A DNA stretch of 64,000 bases from UBA5216 sp043743335. GTDB taxonomy: Bacteria; Pseudomonadota; Gammaproteobacteria; Burkholderiales; SG8-41. The position numbers were made by a program, and so were the translations under genes. The notes under the pieces are model-generated. The model was not told the DNA's origin, did not search any database, and saw only the letters and a list, made by a program, of their open reading frames with translations. Below, piece after piece: positions 8,098 through 16,212 of the stretch. The number at the start of each line of letters is the position of its first letter. Position 1 is the stretch's first letter. The stretch covers positions 32,008-96,007 of the forward strand of contig JAYTWR010000202.1 of assembly GCA_043743335.1 (NCBI GenBank), given 5' to 3'.

Positions 8098-9774
8098 ATG
8101 AAGAAGCTAGTGGCAGCACTGCTGATGTCCAGCGCAACGCTCGCATCAGCACAGACAGCAGACGAGTTGTTAAACGATGGCAAGAACACGGAGAACCTGC
8201 TTTCCTTCGGGCAGAACCCGAAGTTGCAGATGTACAGCCCGTTAAAGCAGATCAACAAATCCAACGTCAAAAAACTGGTGCCGGTGTGGGCTACCAGCAC
8301 CATGAGCGAAACCGGCGAGTTGGCGCAGCCAGTCGTGTACGACGGCGTGATGTATGTGGTGAACGGGCACTGGACGTTTGCGCTGGATGTGGCGACCGGC
8401 CAGCAAATCTGGCGCACGCCGATTGAATACGATCGCGCGGTGCTGCGTATTTCAACCTCCGGTGCCATTTATCGCGGCGCGCCGACGCTCTATAACGGCA
8501 AGCTCTTTCGCACCACGCTGGACGCGTACTTGCTGGCGCTTGACATGAAAACCGGTAAACAAGTCTGGAAGCGGCCGTTCGCTGATTTCAAAGAAGGCTA
8601 CAAAGGCGTATCAGCGCCGCTGATTGCCAACGGCGTGTTGATCTCTGGCACTTCCGGCGGCGAGCACGCTACGCGCGGCTTTCTCATCGGCAGTGATCCT
8701 GAGACGGGCAAAGAACTGTGGCGCACGCACATGATCCCCGCGCCGGGCGAGCCGGGCCACGAGACTTGGCCTAAAACGGCGGATTCGATTCCTGATGCCT
8801 GGAAAATCGGCGGCGCTTCCACTTGGCAGAACGGCTCGTTCGACCCTGAGCTGGATTTGGTTTACTGGGGCGTGGGCAACGCCGGCCCGTATGATCCCAA
8901 GTATCGCGGCAATGGTGATGCGCTCTACACCAACAGCGTGATCGCCATCCGCCCGAAAACCGGCAAGATCGAATGGCATTATCAGTACACGCCGAACGAT
9001 CTGTATGACGTGGATGCCACCAATGAGCTGGTGCTGGCGGAGATACGCGTTGATGGCCAGATGCGCAAAGTCATCATGAACGGCAACAAGAACGGTTATT
9101 TCTATGTGATCGACCGCACCAACGGCAAGCTGATTGCCGCGCATGCGATGACGCGCATCAACTGGGCCACGCATGTGGATTTGAAAACGGGCCGTCCGGT
9201 GCTGACTGACATCGCCTCGCGCCTGATGAAGGGCGAAGAGGTTGAGGTGTTCCCGCAACGCGGCACCAACGCCATCATGTTTGCCTACAACCCGAAAAGC
9301 CAGTTGGCCTATCTGAACACGTGGGATTTGCCGCGCATACAGAAATTTGTGCCATACAAATTCGAGAAGCTGGGCGAGCCAAATACCGCCACTGCAGGCC
9401 GCGCACCGGTGATCAAGCCGGGCGACGTGGTGGGTTATCACGCAGCAATGGATGTGGTGAGTGGCAAATTCAAATGGAAAATTCCTGTCACCGATATCGC
9501 CAACTCATCCAGCCTGTTGGTAACTGAAGGTGGCATCGTCTTCACCGGCAAACCCACCGGCGAATTTACCGCGCTAGATGAAGATACCGGCAAGCAACTG
9601 TGGCAATTTAAAACCACATCCAGCATCAACGCCGTGCCTATCACTTACACACACAAAGGCGTGCAATACGTGACGGTGGCGTCGGGCTTGGCAGGCAGCT
9701 TGCCGCGCGGCCAGGTCGGCACCAGAGTGCCGCAGGGCAGCTCAGTGTGGACATTCGCCATCATGAAGGAATGA
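8098..9774 (+). CDS. PQQ-dependent dehydrogenase (quinoprotein), exported
   Basis: 558-residue eight-bladed beta-propeller quinoprotein with a signal peptide (MKKLVAALLMSSATLASAQ) and an AAAGGGGAAAA ribosome site. Repeated tryptophan-docking strands (ATGQQIWRTP, TGKQVWKRPF, TGKELWRTH, TGKIEWHYQ, TGKQLWQF) form the propeller. The active-site segment reads TPNDLYDVDATNE with Asp304 and Asp306; the second aspartate is the signature that distinguishes lanthanide-using quinoprotein alcohol dehydrogenases (XoxF, PedH) from calcium enzymes. No cysteine occurs anywhere, so the vicinal disulphide of classical enzymes is absent. The downstream cytochrome c overlaps its stop and is the likely electron acceptor. 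The substrate is probably an alcohol or aldehyde. Confidence 0.88.
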   Translation: MKKLVAALLMSSATLASAQTADELLNDGKNTENLLSFGQNPKLQMYSPLKQINKSNVKKLVPVWATSTMSETGELAQPVVYDGVMYVVNGHWTFALDVATGQQIWRTPIEYDRAVLRISTSGAIYRGAPTLYNGKLFRTTLDAYLLALDMKTGKQVWKRPFADFKEGYKGVSAPLIANGVLISGTSGGEHATRGFLIGSDPETGKELWRTHMIPAPGEPGHETWPKTADSIPDAWKIGGASTWQNGSFDPELDLVYWGVGNAGPYDPKYRGNGDALYTNSVIAIRPKTGKIEWHYQYTPNDLYDVDATNELVLAEIRVDGQMRKVIMNGNKNGYFYVIDRTNGKLIAAHAMTRINWATHVDLKTGRPVLTDIASRLMKGEEVEVFPQRGTNAIMFAYNPKSQLAYLNTWDLPRIQKFVPYKFEKLGEPNTATAGRAPVIKPGDVVGYHAAMDVVSGKFKWKIPVTDIANSSSLLVTEGGIVFTGKPTGEFTALDEDTGKQLWQFKTTSSINAVPITYTHKGVQYVTVASGLAGSLPRGQVGTRVPQGSSVWTFAIMKE

Positions 9775-10133
9775 TGCGGGTGCAGCTTGCGTCTACAAGG
9801 GCGGTGGCAGCGTACGTCGCGGTTGCCGCCTGCCTGAATGTGATGGGTGTGGTCAGTGTCAGAGCTCAGGATGTTGCGGGCAAATTTCCGCCGGAGCAAA
9901 TCAAACAGGGTGCCCGGCTGTACGCGGCGAATTGTGAATCGTGCCACGGCGTGGGCATGCTGGGGCCTCAGTGGGGCATTGATCTGGCGACGTTTCCGCG
10001 TGACAACCCCAAGCGCTTTGTCGAATCGGTAAGCAACGGTACTAAAGCCATGCCGCCTTGGGGTGATGTATTAAAGCCTGATGAAATTCAGGCCTTGTGG
10101 GCCTATGTGGCGGCGGGCGAACAAAAGAACTGA
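9771..10133 (+). CDS. Class I c-type cytochrome, electron acceptor of the PQQ dehydrogenase
   Basis: About 120 residues: a hydrophobic export signal (VAAYVAVAACLNVMGVV), one haem site NCESCHG (CxxCH) and a distal methionine in KAMPPWG. The ATG at 9771 overlaps the dehydrogenase stop (ATGA), so the two are translationally coupled; 9774 is an equally possible ATG. It is a periplasmic single-haem protein that should take electrons from the quinoprotein and pass them to an oxidase. It has the normal size for such a partner. Confidence 0.88.
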   Translation: MMRVQLASTRAVAAYVAVAACLNVMGVVSVRAQDVAGKFPPEQIKQGARLYAANCESCHGVGMLGPQWGIDLATFPRDNPKRFVESVSNGTKAMPPWGDVLKPDEIQALWAYVAAGEQKN

Positions 10134-10188
10134 CGCCGCGAAGCGGGTCAATTGAAGTGTGGATGATCTCAGGGAGCCGCGTATTCGC

Positions 10189-11310
10189 ATGGCGCAATCT
10201 CAAACCAAGGCGCAGGTCGCGCTGGTGCTGCAAGGTGGTGGCGCGCTCGGCGCCTATCAGGGCGGGGCATTTGCTGGATTAGCCGAACACGGTTACGACA
10301 TCGATTGGGTGGTGGGCACGTCCATCGGCGCGATCAATGGCGCGATCATTGCCGGCAACCGGCCTGAGCATCGCGTCGAGAAGCTCAAGGCGTTCTGGCA
10401 GCACGTGTCGTCGGAAGAGCCGTCGCTGCTACCGCACTTTGGCACGGCGGACTGGATGCGCCCGTACACCAATGCCATGAAAACTATGAACACACTGGTC
10501 AAGGGCGTACCGGGGTTCTTTCACCCGCGCCGCGGCAGCACCTGGAATTTGCAGCGCACTGTGCTGGCCACCGAGGCGAGTTTTTACGACACCTCGCCGC
10601 TTGAAGGCACGCTGCGCCGGTTTGTGGATTTTGATTACCTCAACGCCGGCCACGTGCGCTTTACCGTATGCGCGGTAAATGTGGCGACAGGTGAAATCGA
10701 ATGCTTTGACAACAACAAGGGCAAGCCCATCACGCCGCACCACGTGATGGCCAGCGGCGCGCTGCCGCCGGGGTTCCCGCCGGTGGTGATCGACGGCACG
10801 GCCTATTGGGACGGCGGCATTTATTCCAACTCGCCGATTGACGTGGTGCTCGACGACGCACGGACGCAAGATACGCTGTGTTTCATGATTGATCTGTGGG
10901 ATCCGACGGAAAGCCTGCCCAACTCCATTGCCGGCGCGATACACCGGCACAAGAATATCCAGTATTCAAGCCGCACGCGCGAACACCTTGAGGATCATCG
11001 CAAAGCACAGAATCTGCGCCGCGCCGTGCGTATTCTGTCTGAACAACTGCCTGCTAAGGCGCGCAATTCGGCGGCGCTAAAGCCGCTGGTGAATCTGGGT
11101 TGTGACACCGCCGTACGCATTGTGCGCATGGTAATGAAAGCCATGCCGACCGACAGCCACACCAAAGACATTGATTTCAGTCGGCCCACGATCACCGCGC
11201 GTTGGGCGGCGGGTCATCATGACGCCCTGCGAGCGCTGCGGCACAAAAATTGGTTAAAGCCTTTGCCGCCACACTTGGGCATGGCCATACACGAACTCGC
11301 GCAGGAGTAA
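10189..11310 (+). CDS. Patatin-like phospholipase
   Basis: 373-residue patatin-family lipid acyl hydrolase. The oxyanion loop VLQGGGALGAYQGG, the nucleophile elbow GTSIGAINGA and the catalytic aspartate in YWDGGIYSNSPID are all present, so the Ser-Asp dyad is intact. The C-terminal 170 residues resemble the DUF3734 extension of this subgroup. A GTG at 10159 gives ten more residues; the ATG is preferred because homologues start just before the glycine-rich loop, although AGGGA is 13 bases away. No signal peptide. It follows the cytochrome gene by 55 bp, with no obvious functional link. Confidence 0.85.
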   Translation: MAQSQTKAQVALVLQGGGALGAYQGGAFAGLAEHGYDIDWVVGTSIGAINGAIIAGNRPEHRVEKLKAFWQHVSSEEPSLLPHFGTADWMRPYTNAMKTMNTLVKGVPGFFHPRRGSTWNLQRTVLATEASFYDTSPLEGTLRRFVDFDYLNAGHVRFTVCAVNVATGEIECFDNNKGKPITPHHVMASGALPPGFPPVVIDGTAYWDGGIYSNSPIDVVLDDARTQDTLCFMIDLWDPTESLPNSIAGAIHRHKNIQYSSRTREHLEDHRKAQNLRRAVRILSEQLPAKARNSAALKPLVNLGCDTAVRIVRMVMKAMPTDSHTKDIDFSRPTITARWAAGHHDALRALRHKNWLKPLPPHLGMAIHELAQE

Positions 11311-11342
11311 CTGTTGCGCCGTGTGGCGCTACGCGGCCCGTG

Positions 11343-11390
11343 GTGCCGCTCTCGGTGCCGCTCTCGGTGCAGCCCTCAGTGCAGCCTACA
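11343..11390. repeat. 12-bp tandem repeat, four units
   Basis: GTGCCGCTCTCG occurs twice, followed by the variants GTGCAGCCCTCA and GTGCAGCCTACA. It lies between the convergent patatin and HD genes, and its last unit overlaps the HD gene's stop codon (11386-11388). Confidence 0.75.
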
Positions 11391-12126
11391 AGTAGCGCGT
11401 CGGCCAGTTGATGGTGCGCCACATATGCGCCGCCGGGCTTTGATCGAAGCCCAAGCCTTCCTTGGGTTGACGGAAGTGCCGTCCGACGATGTCGGTAAAT
11501 GCTTCCAACTCAACATGCACATTCGGATCGAACGAATATAAATCGTTTATCGTCAGCAACCGCGCGGCCTCGTAATACTTGTGCTGCCGTGCGTACTCGT
11601 GCGCGGTGTCAAGATACGGCTCGGGCCGGTAGTCGGCACCGAACAGCCGGATGTAGGAGTCGGGATACTGGTAGCCGTAAGCCTCGTCCGGATAAAAACG
11701 CAACACCTGGTGATAGCGTATGGCGAATGCTACTTCTTCGTCGACATACGGCTCGAAAAGCTGCGCCGCCCAATAGCCATGATCGGCGCGAATAAAACCG
11801 CCGGTGGCGACATCATGCACCAGACACGCGAGCACAATCTTTTCACTGCAACCGTTCTTCTGCGCCAGCCGCGCGCTTTGCAACATATGCGTTGATGGTC
11901 CGAAGCGGCCCTTGAAAAAATCAAACAAGGTCGGCTGGTCAGGCAGCCGCTGCAGCCGCGGATCGTGATGCATCAAATGTAGCTTGCCCTTGGTCTCCGG
12001 GTGCTCCGGCGGCTTGCGTGGATCGCGCTCGCCCGAAGTGTAGATGGTTGATTTGACGATCACGTAGCGATCCATCGCTTCGGCGGCAGCGTGGTCGGCG
12101 GCTTCGGCTCTTTGCAGCGTCAACAT
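11386..12126 (-). CDS. HD-domain phosphohydrolase superfamily protein
   Basis: 246-residue protein with HD-superfamily metal ligands in order: STHMLQSARLA (His about 80), CLVHDVATG (the HD pair, about 103-104), RADHGYWAAQLF and a later AIRYHQVLRFYPDE. Spacing suits a metal-dependent phosphohydrolase or an oxygenase-type HD protein. No signal peptide or partner domain is seen. It is convergent with the patatin gene and has no close upstream partner, since 193 bp separate it from the SDR gene. The substrate is unknown. Confidence 0.75.
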   Translation of the reverse strand: MLTLQRAEAADHAAAEAMDRYVIVKSTIYTSGERDPRKPPEHPETKGKLHLMHHDPRLQRLPDQPTLFDFFKGRFGPSTHMLQSARLAQKNGCSEKIVLACLVHDVATGGFIRADHGYWAAQLFEPYVDEEVAFAIRYHQVLRFYPDEAYGYQYPDSYIRLFGADYRPEPYLDTAHEYARQHKYYEAARLLTINDLYSFDPNVHVELEAFTDIVGRHFRQPKEGLGFDQSPAAHMWRTINWPTRYL

Positions 12127-12287
12127 GGCGGTTATCTCCTGGGTGCGGGCGCGTTAGCGCGGGTCAGCGTGGGTTAGCGCGGGTCATTGGGTGGGCGAAC
12201 TGAACTCAACGAGCTCTAGCGTAACAGTCCCGCCGCCTTGAGGTCGTTATCCCGCACGTGAAGGCGTGGCCACTATCGGCGGTTAAT

Positions 12288-12303
12288 GTAACTAATTGAT
12301 TTT
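12288..12303 (-). repeat. Dispersed 16-mer, exact copy AAAATCAATTAGTTAC
   Basis: Exact copy reading in the same direction as the SDR gene and starting 16 bp after its stop codon. The left flank on the minus strand is CAATA, shared with the copies at 31081, 40157 and 57353. Confidence 0.85.
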
Positions 12304-12319
12304 ATTGAATTATTTTTAG

Positions 12320-13012
12320 CTAAAATCGCTCGACCCAAGGCCGCACTTCAATTTCTCCTGTCCAAGCGCTGCGCTGCTGCTGCATCAAATGCACATAGCT
12401 TTGTGCGATCGCATCGGGGTCAAGCAGACTGTCCGGCTTGTCGGACGGCACGGGGCGCGTGGCAGCGCTGATGCCGCCATCGATGACCACGTGCGCGACG
12501 TGGATGTTCTGCGGCGCGAGTTCGCGTGCCATGCTTTGCGCTAGGCCGCGCAACGCGAATTTGCCCATCGCGAACGTCGCTGATTGCGCGTAGCCCTTCA
12601 CGCTGGCCGACGCCCCCGTAAAGAGGATCGTGCCCGCGCCTTTTTTCAGCATGCGTTTGGCGGACGCTTGCCCGACGAGAAATCCGCCAAAGGCTGAAAT
12701 GGCGAGCGCGTCAGCAACCTGCTTGGGGTCAAGCTCCACCAGCGGCCCGCGCACCCGCGCGCTGGCGTTGTAAACCACCACGCGCGGCGCGTCACACAGC
12801 GTGTCGAGATGCGCGAACAGCGCGTTGATCTGTTCCGGTTGGGCGCAGTCGCAAGCCACGGCGTTGGCACCGGTTTCAGCGCACAACGCGCCTAGTTTGG
12901 CCGTGTTGCGCGCGGCCAGCACGCAACCCAAGCCTTCGCGGGTGAAAGCACGCGCCAGCGCGGCGCTGAGCCCGCTGCCCGCGCCGACGATTAAGGCTAT
13001 GCCGGCGCTCAT
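12320..13012 (-). CDS. Short-chain dehydrogenase/reductase with Phe at the catalytic Tyr position
   Basis: 230-residue SDR with a Rossmann motif (IALIVGAGSGLSAALARAF) and TGASAS near residue 140. The usual YxxxK pair reads FAMGK, so the catalytic tyrosine is phenylalanine; the rest of that helix (GKFALRGLAQSMARELAP) and the HVAHVVIDGGI segment are intact. The same F-for-Y form is, to my knowledge, common in one SDR subfamily. The ATG at 13012 is chosen because it starts the Rossmann strand and overlaps the preceding gene's TGA (ATGA). Third gene of the GST-GFA-SDR operon. Confidence 0.85.
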   Translation of the reverse strand: MSAGIALIVGAGSGLSAALARAFTREGLGCVLAARNTAKLGALCAETGANAVACDCAQPEQINALFAHLDTLCDAPRVVVYNASARVRGPLVELDPKQVADALAISAFGGFLVGQASAKRMLKKGAGTILFTGASASVKGYAQSATFAMGKFALRGLAQSMARELAPQNIHVAHVVIDGGISAATRPVPSDKPDSLLDPDAIAQSYVHLMQQQRSAWTGEIEVRPWVERF

Positions 13013-13431
13013 CGTTGCAACTGCGTGGCGATTTTCGGCAACGCGTCGATGTTCATGGTCCACGGCAGCGACGAGCGATGCCATCCCTGCTTCTTCGGCG
13101 GCAGGTCACGCTTTTGCCGCGCCGTGCCGACGCGCAACCCATAAAACTGCGGATCGTCCTCAACCGAAGTCGAGTAAATCGGCGTGCCGCATTCCGGGCA
13201 AAAAGCATGTGCGCGTTGCGCGCCGCTCTCCGCCGTCTTCACATAAATCTTAGGCTTGCCGCCGTGCATGACTAAATCCTGCTTGCGCACGCGCACGTTG
13301 ACGCGATACGCCGTGCCGGTAAGCGTCTGGCAATCGGTGCAGTGGCAAATGCTTACCGCTTCGGGATCAACCTTCGCTTCGTAAGTGATGTGGCCGCAGT
13401 GGCAGCCGCCATCGATGGGTAGCATAGACAT
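13009..13431 (-). CDS. GFA (glutathione-dependent formaldehyde-activating-like) zinc protein
   Basis: 140-residue Mss4-like/GFA family protein with three zinc-binding pairs: GGCHCGHI, ICHCTDCQTLTG and AFCPECGTPIYS. Family members are linked to glutathione adducts, and one was described as an S-hydroxymethylglutathione synthase; the biochemical role here is unproven. The ATG at 13431 is chosen over 13461 because GGAGA lies 6 bases upstream. It starts 13 bp after the GST stop and overlaps the SDR start by 4 bp, so the three genes form one operon, probably for glutathione-linked detoxification. Confidence 0.88.
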   Translation of the reverse strand: MSMLPIDGGCHCGHITYEAKVDPEAVSICHCTDCQTLTGTAYRVNVRVRKQDLVMHGGKPKIYVKTAESGAQRAHAFCPECGTPIYSTSVEDDPQFYGLRVGTARQKRDLPPKKQGWHRSSLPWTMNIDALPKIATQLQR

Positions 13432-13444
13432 GGCTATCTCCGGT

Positions 13445-14167
13445 TTAGTTTTTGGTTGCACCCGCTAGCCGCGCGGCGTTGTCCTTGGTGTCGTACAAGT
13501 TAATCATCGGTTTGCCTTCGGTGGCGGCGTTCATGCGCGCGCGAATTTCCACGGCCATTTTGTCGTTGCGCTGCACGGCGGGGCGCGCTTTCATGGCGTT
13601 AAACCAGCGCATGAAATTCGGGTACTCCGCCGCCGTGATGCCGCGATCCCCGTGCAACTTGGCCCACGGATAAATCGCCATGTCCGCAATGCTGTACTCG
13701 TCGCAGCCCATCCAGGCGCTGTCGCGCGCGCGGTTGTCGAGCACGCGATAGAGGCGGATTGATTCGTTGTTGTAGCGGTCAACCGCATACTGGATTTTGT
13801 CTTTGGCGTAGTTGTTGAAGTGATTCGCCTGACCGAACATCGGGCCCACATGCGCCATCTGGAAAATCAGCCATTGCAGACAGTCGTAACGCTTGCGTGA
13901 GTCTTTGGGCAAAAACTTGCCGGTCTTCTCTGCCAAATACCAAAGAATCGCGCCGGACTCCATCATGGTGTAACGCCCGCCGCCGGGGCCGTCGGTATCG
14001 ACGATGGTGGGGATGCGATTGTTGGGGCTCATCTTCAGGTACTCGGGCGTGAACTGCTCACCGAGGCGAATGTTCACATCGATGTGTTTCCATTCGATAC
14101 CGCATTCCTCCAACATGATCATGACCTTCTGGCCGTTGGGGGTGGGGGTAGAGTGCAGTTCAATCAT
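13445..14167 (-). CDS. Glutathione S-transferase (Ure2p/YfcG-like)
   Basis: 240-residue two-domain GST. The thioredoxin-fold half holds STPTPNGQKVMIMLEECG, the cis-proline NNRIPTIVD and the MMESGAILWYLAEKTG glutathione-binding stretch. The all-helical half follows from about residue 90 (YDCLQWLIFQMAHVGPMFGQ), closest in pattern to nu-class YfcG-type enzymes, which have disulphide-reductase or conjugating activity. It is the first gene of the operon with the GFA and SDR genes. It is cytoplasmic. Confidence 0.9.
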   Translation of the reverse strand: MIELHSTPTPNGQKVMIMLEECGIEWKHIDVNIRLGEQFTPEYLKMSPNNRIPTIVDTDGPGGGRYTMMESGAILWYLAEKTGKFLPKDSRKRYDCLQWLIFQMAHVGPMFGQANHFNNYAKDKIQYAVDRYNNESIRLYRVLDNRARDSAWMGCDEYSIADMAIYPWAKLHGDRGITAAEYPNFMRWFNAMKARPAVQRNDKMAVEIRARMNAATEGKPMINLYDTKDNAARLAGATKN

Positions 14168-14420
14168 GGAGTACTCCTTGTTAATCGTTACGATGCGTTA
14201 CTAACCTGTGGCGGTCGTTTTCCAGTACTGTCGTGACGCGGGCGTGCTGCGCCCGATCAAGAACAGGCGTTTCGCGGAAGCGATACTCGATGGTGGCCAG
14301 CGACAGAATGGATTGCCGCAAGCCTTCACGTATCCACGCATCCCAACATAATCCTTCGCTTCACCACGGGCATACTTTGACACAGCGGCGTCGTTGGGGT
14401 TGAGCAATTTGACGCCCTAC
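14168..14420. other. Gap with degenerate coding-like sequence
   Basis: Minus-strand frames here look weakly protein-like (DAWIREGLRQSILSLATIE, then PVLDRAQHARVTTVLEND) but shift frame and lack a start. I cannot assign a family. A GACGCCCTAC...GCGCGG palindrome-like unit lies at about 14411-14440. Confidence 0.25.
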
Positions 14421-14852
14421 TTAGCGCGGGTTACGCGCGTTGAGAATACCGGCAACGACGCGTGCGCACCGCTCAGAAGAACTTATGTAGGTGGTGAGTG
14501 TTATTTGGTTATCGTTCGTGCCTTTGATCGAGCCGCTAGCGCTATTAGGCTTCAGGTAAAGGCCTGCGATCCATAGGGATTGTAGTTGTTTCCAAAAAGC
14601 GTAGCGTGCGACGAACGTTGCGTCTCCCATGCCCGACTCTTTTGTATCAACTTTTACCAGAAATGCGGGTGGAAATAAAAACTCGTCGGTATCTTTTCGG
14701 ACGCGATAGGGAATCGAGGCACCGATCTCCAGATCGTTGATCGCGCCCATCCGCAGGGTGACTCTATAGTTATCGGAGATTTGCTTTGAATTTGCTGGAA
14801 TAACAACAGGATTGCGATTACGCTGCGTATAACTCGTGGACTGGTGATCCAT
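14421..14852 (-). pseudogene. Fragment of an outer-membrane transporter-like beta-barrel (MetA-pathway type)
   Basis: The frame reads STSYTQRNRNPVVIPANSKQ, then LRMGAINDLEIGASIPYRVR, then GMGDATFVARYAF and LWIAGLYLKPNSASG. This alternating pattern (ND-LEIG-SIPY-R, G-GDATF-ARYAF, GLYLKP) is typical of outer-membrane transporter-like barrels. The piece ends abruptly after LTTYISSSERCARV and lacks the C-terminal strands and the signal peptide, although the frame stays open upstream to at least 14940. About half the expected length is present. It is lower in GC than its neighbours. Confidence 0.6.
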
Positions 14853-15067
14853 ATCCAGAGACGATTTGGTGGAAATATTAGTCGCCTCGATGTGTGAGAA
14901 TATGATCTTGCGATTTAAGTCGGCTTGTGGGAAAACACGGGTGAACGAATGCGCCGGGCGGATGGCCCGCGCTCCTGTACTGTGAAACTTTTAGTTCGTG
15001 ACATCTGCCGGTTATGTGCCGCAGGCACTGGTGCTGGCGAAAGATTCAATCAACCCAGGGAGGCGTT

Positions 15068-15972
15068 ATGCAGCAGCGCGTAATGATGGTGACAGGTTTG
15101 GCTTTGGTATTGACAGCGAGTGTCGCGGGCGCGCAGGGCTGGCGTCCACCGGCGGAGAATCAGCGCTGCCCTTCCAAGTGGGGTGCCAATGACGAGCGCG
15201 GCGCGGCCAACCACATGAAGCCGGAAACGGTGATGCGCGCGGCACGCCTGATCCGCACCGGCGAGGTGATCGAACTGGGGCATGTGCTGGGCGGGCCCAT
15301 GTCCAACAGCCCCGCGCGCGTGTGGAGCATGTTCACCAAGCGCAGCGCGCAGGCGCCGGGCGCGAACCAGCGTGGCGGCAACGAGGAAATCGTCACTACC
15401 GAGCTGGGGCAGATTGGCACGCAGTTCGATGCCTTCCCGCACCAGATGATCGCCAACCGGATGTACAACTGCTTCAAGCTCGAGGAAATCGATTCACGCG
15501 CGGCGTGCTGATCGATGTCGCGGGCTTGAAGGGCGTCGAGATGCTCGGCGACAACTACGAAATCACCGTCGATGACTTGCAACAGGCGCTGGCGCGGCAG
15601 AAAGTATCTTTGCAGGCGGGTGACGCGATTTTGATTAACACCGGCTGGGGCAAACTGTGGGGCAAGGACAGTGAGCGCTACACGCGCTCCAACCCCGGCA
15701 TCGGGGTTGCAGCGGCCGAGTGGCTGATTAAGCATGACCCGCTGCTGCTCGGCGCAGATAACGCGCCGGTGGAAGTCTCGCCCAATCCCGACAAGCAGTT
15801 ATCGTTGCCGGTGCACCAGATCGCGCTCGTCGTGAATGGCGTGCATCTGCTGGAAAATCTGAAACTCGATGTGCTGGCCGCGAAGGGCGTGCATGAGTTC
15901 GCGCTGACGATGCAGCCACTCAAGATCAAGGGCGGCACAGGCTCTACCGTCGCACCGGCGGCTATACGCTGA
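15068..15972 (+). pseudogene. Cyclase-family (kynurenine-formamidase-like) gene, frameshifted by deletion
   Basis: The first part (15068-15511) has a signal peptide (MQQRVMMVTGLALVLTASVA), WRPPAENQRCPSKWGANDER and the metal-binding GTQFDAFPHQ (HxGTxxDxxxH-like). After NCFKLEEI at about 15490 the frame changes, and a second frame continues FTRGVLIDVAGLKGVEML, then INTGWGKLWGKD, to a stop at 15972. Homologues have about 15 more residues between these blocks, so a deletion that is not a multiple of three has joined them. Start: ATG 15068 after GGGAGG. The intact enzyme would hydrolyse an ester or amide bond in the periplasm. Confidence 0.8.
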
Positions 15973-16013
15973 TGGGGCAGGGTTCGGGGATTTGATTGTT
16001 GCCTGATGGGGGT

Positions 16014-16029
16014 GTAACTATTTGTTTTT
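16014..16029 (-). repeat. Dispersed 16-mer variant, AAAAACAAATAGTTAC
   Basis: Two mismatches from the consensus, in the gap between the cyclase pseudogene and the transposase remnant. Confidence 0.5.
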
Positions 16030-16068
16030 AGTTACTGTGCAGGTCGCACTAAGCTGTTACGGGAAGGG

Positions 16069-16209
16069 CTATCTGATCCCCGATACACCGATGAGTGCCG
16101 CGAAGACATTGCGTCCCGGTTTGCGTAGGGTGGCGACGTAGGCGCGGATCACGGCGAAGGCATCTGCACCGGCGACAGTGCGGAAACTGGGTTTAACGCG
16201 CCAGATCCC
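16069..16209 (-). pseudogene. IS66-family-like transposase C-terminal remnant
   Basis: The minus-strand frame reads GIWRVKPSFRTVAGADAFAV, then IRAYVATLRKPGRNVFAALI, and ends with TAG at 16069-16071. The pattern FRT-AGA-AF-IR-Y-TLRK-G-NVF-AL is that of the last 40 residues of IS66-type (TnpC) transposases. An in-frame stop bounds the fragment just upstream, next to the glycosyltransferase stop codon. No terminal inverted repeat or other IS gene remains, so this is a scar. Confidence 0.6.
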
Positions 16210-16212
16210 CGT

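Noticed and set aside
16120..16142. GTAGGGTGG-type palindromic repeat
   Set aside because: The bases code for the TLRKPG segment of the transposase remnant, so the resemblance is probably accidental.
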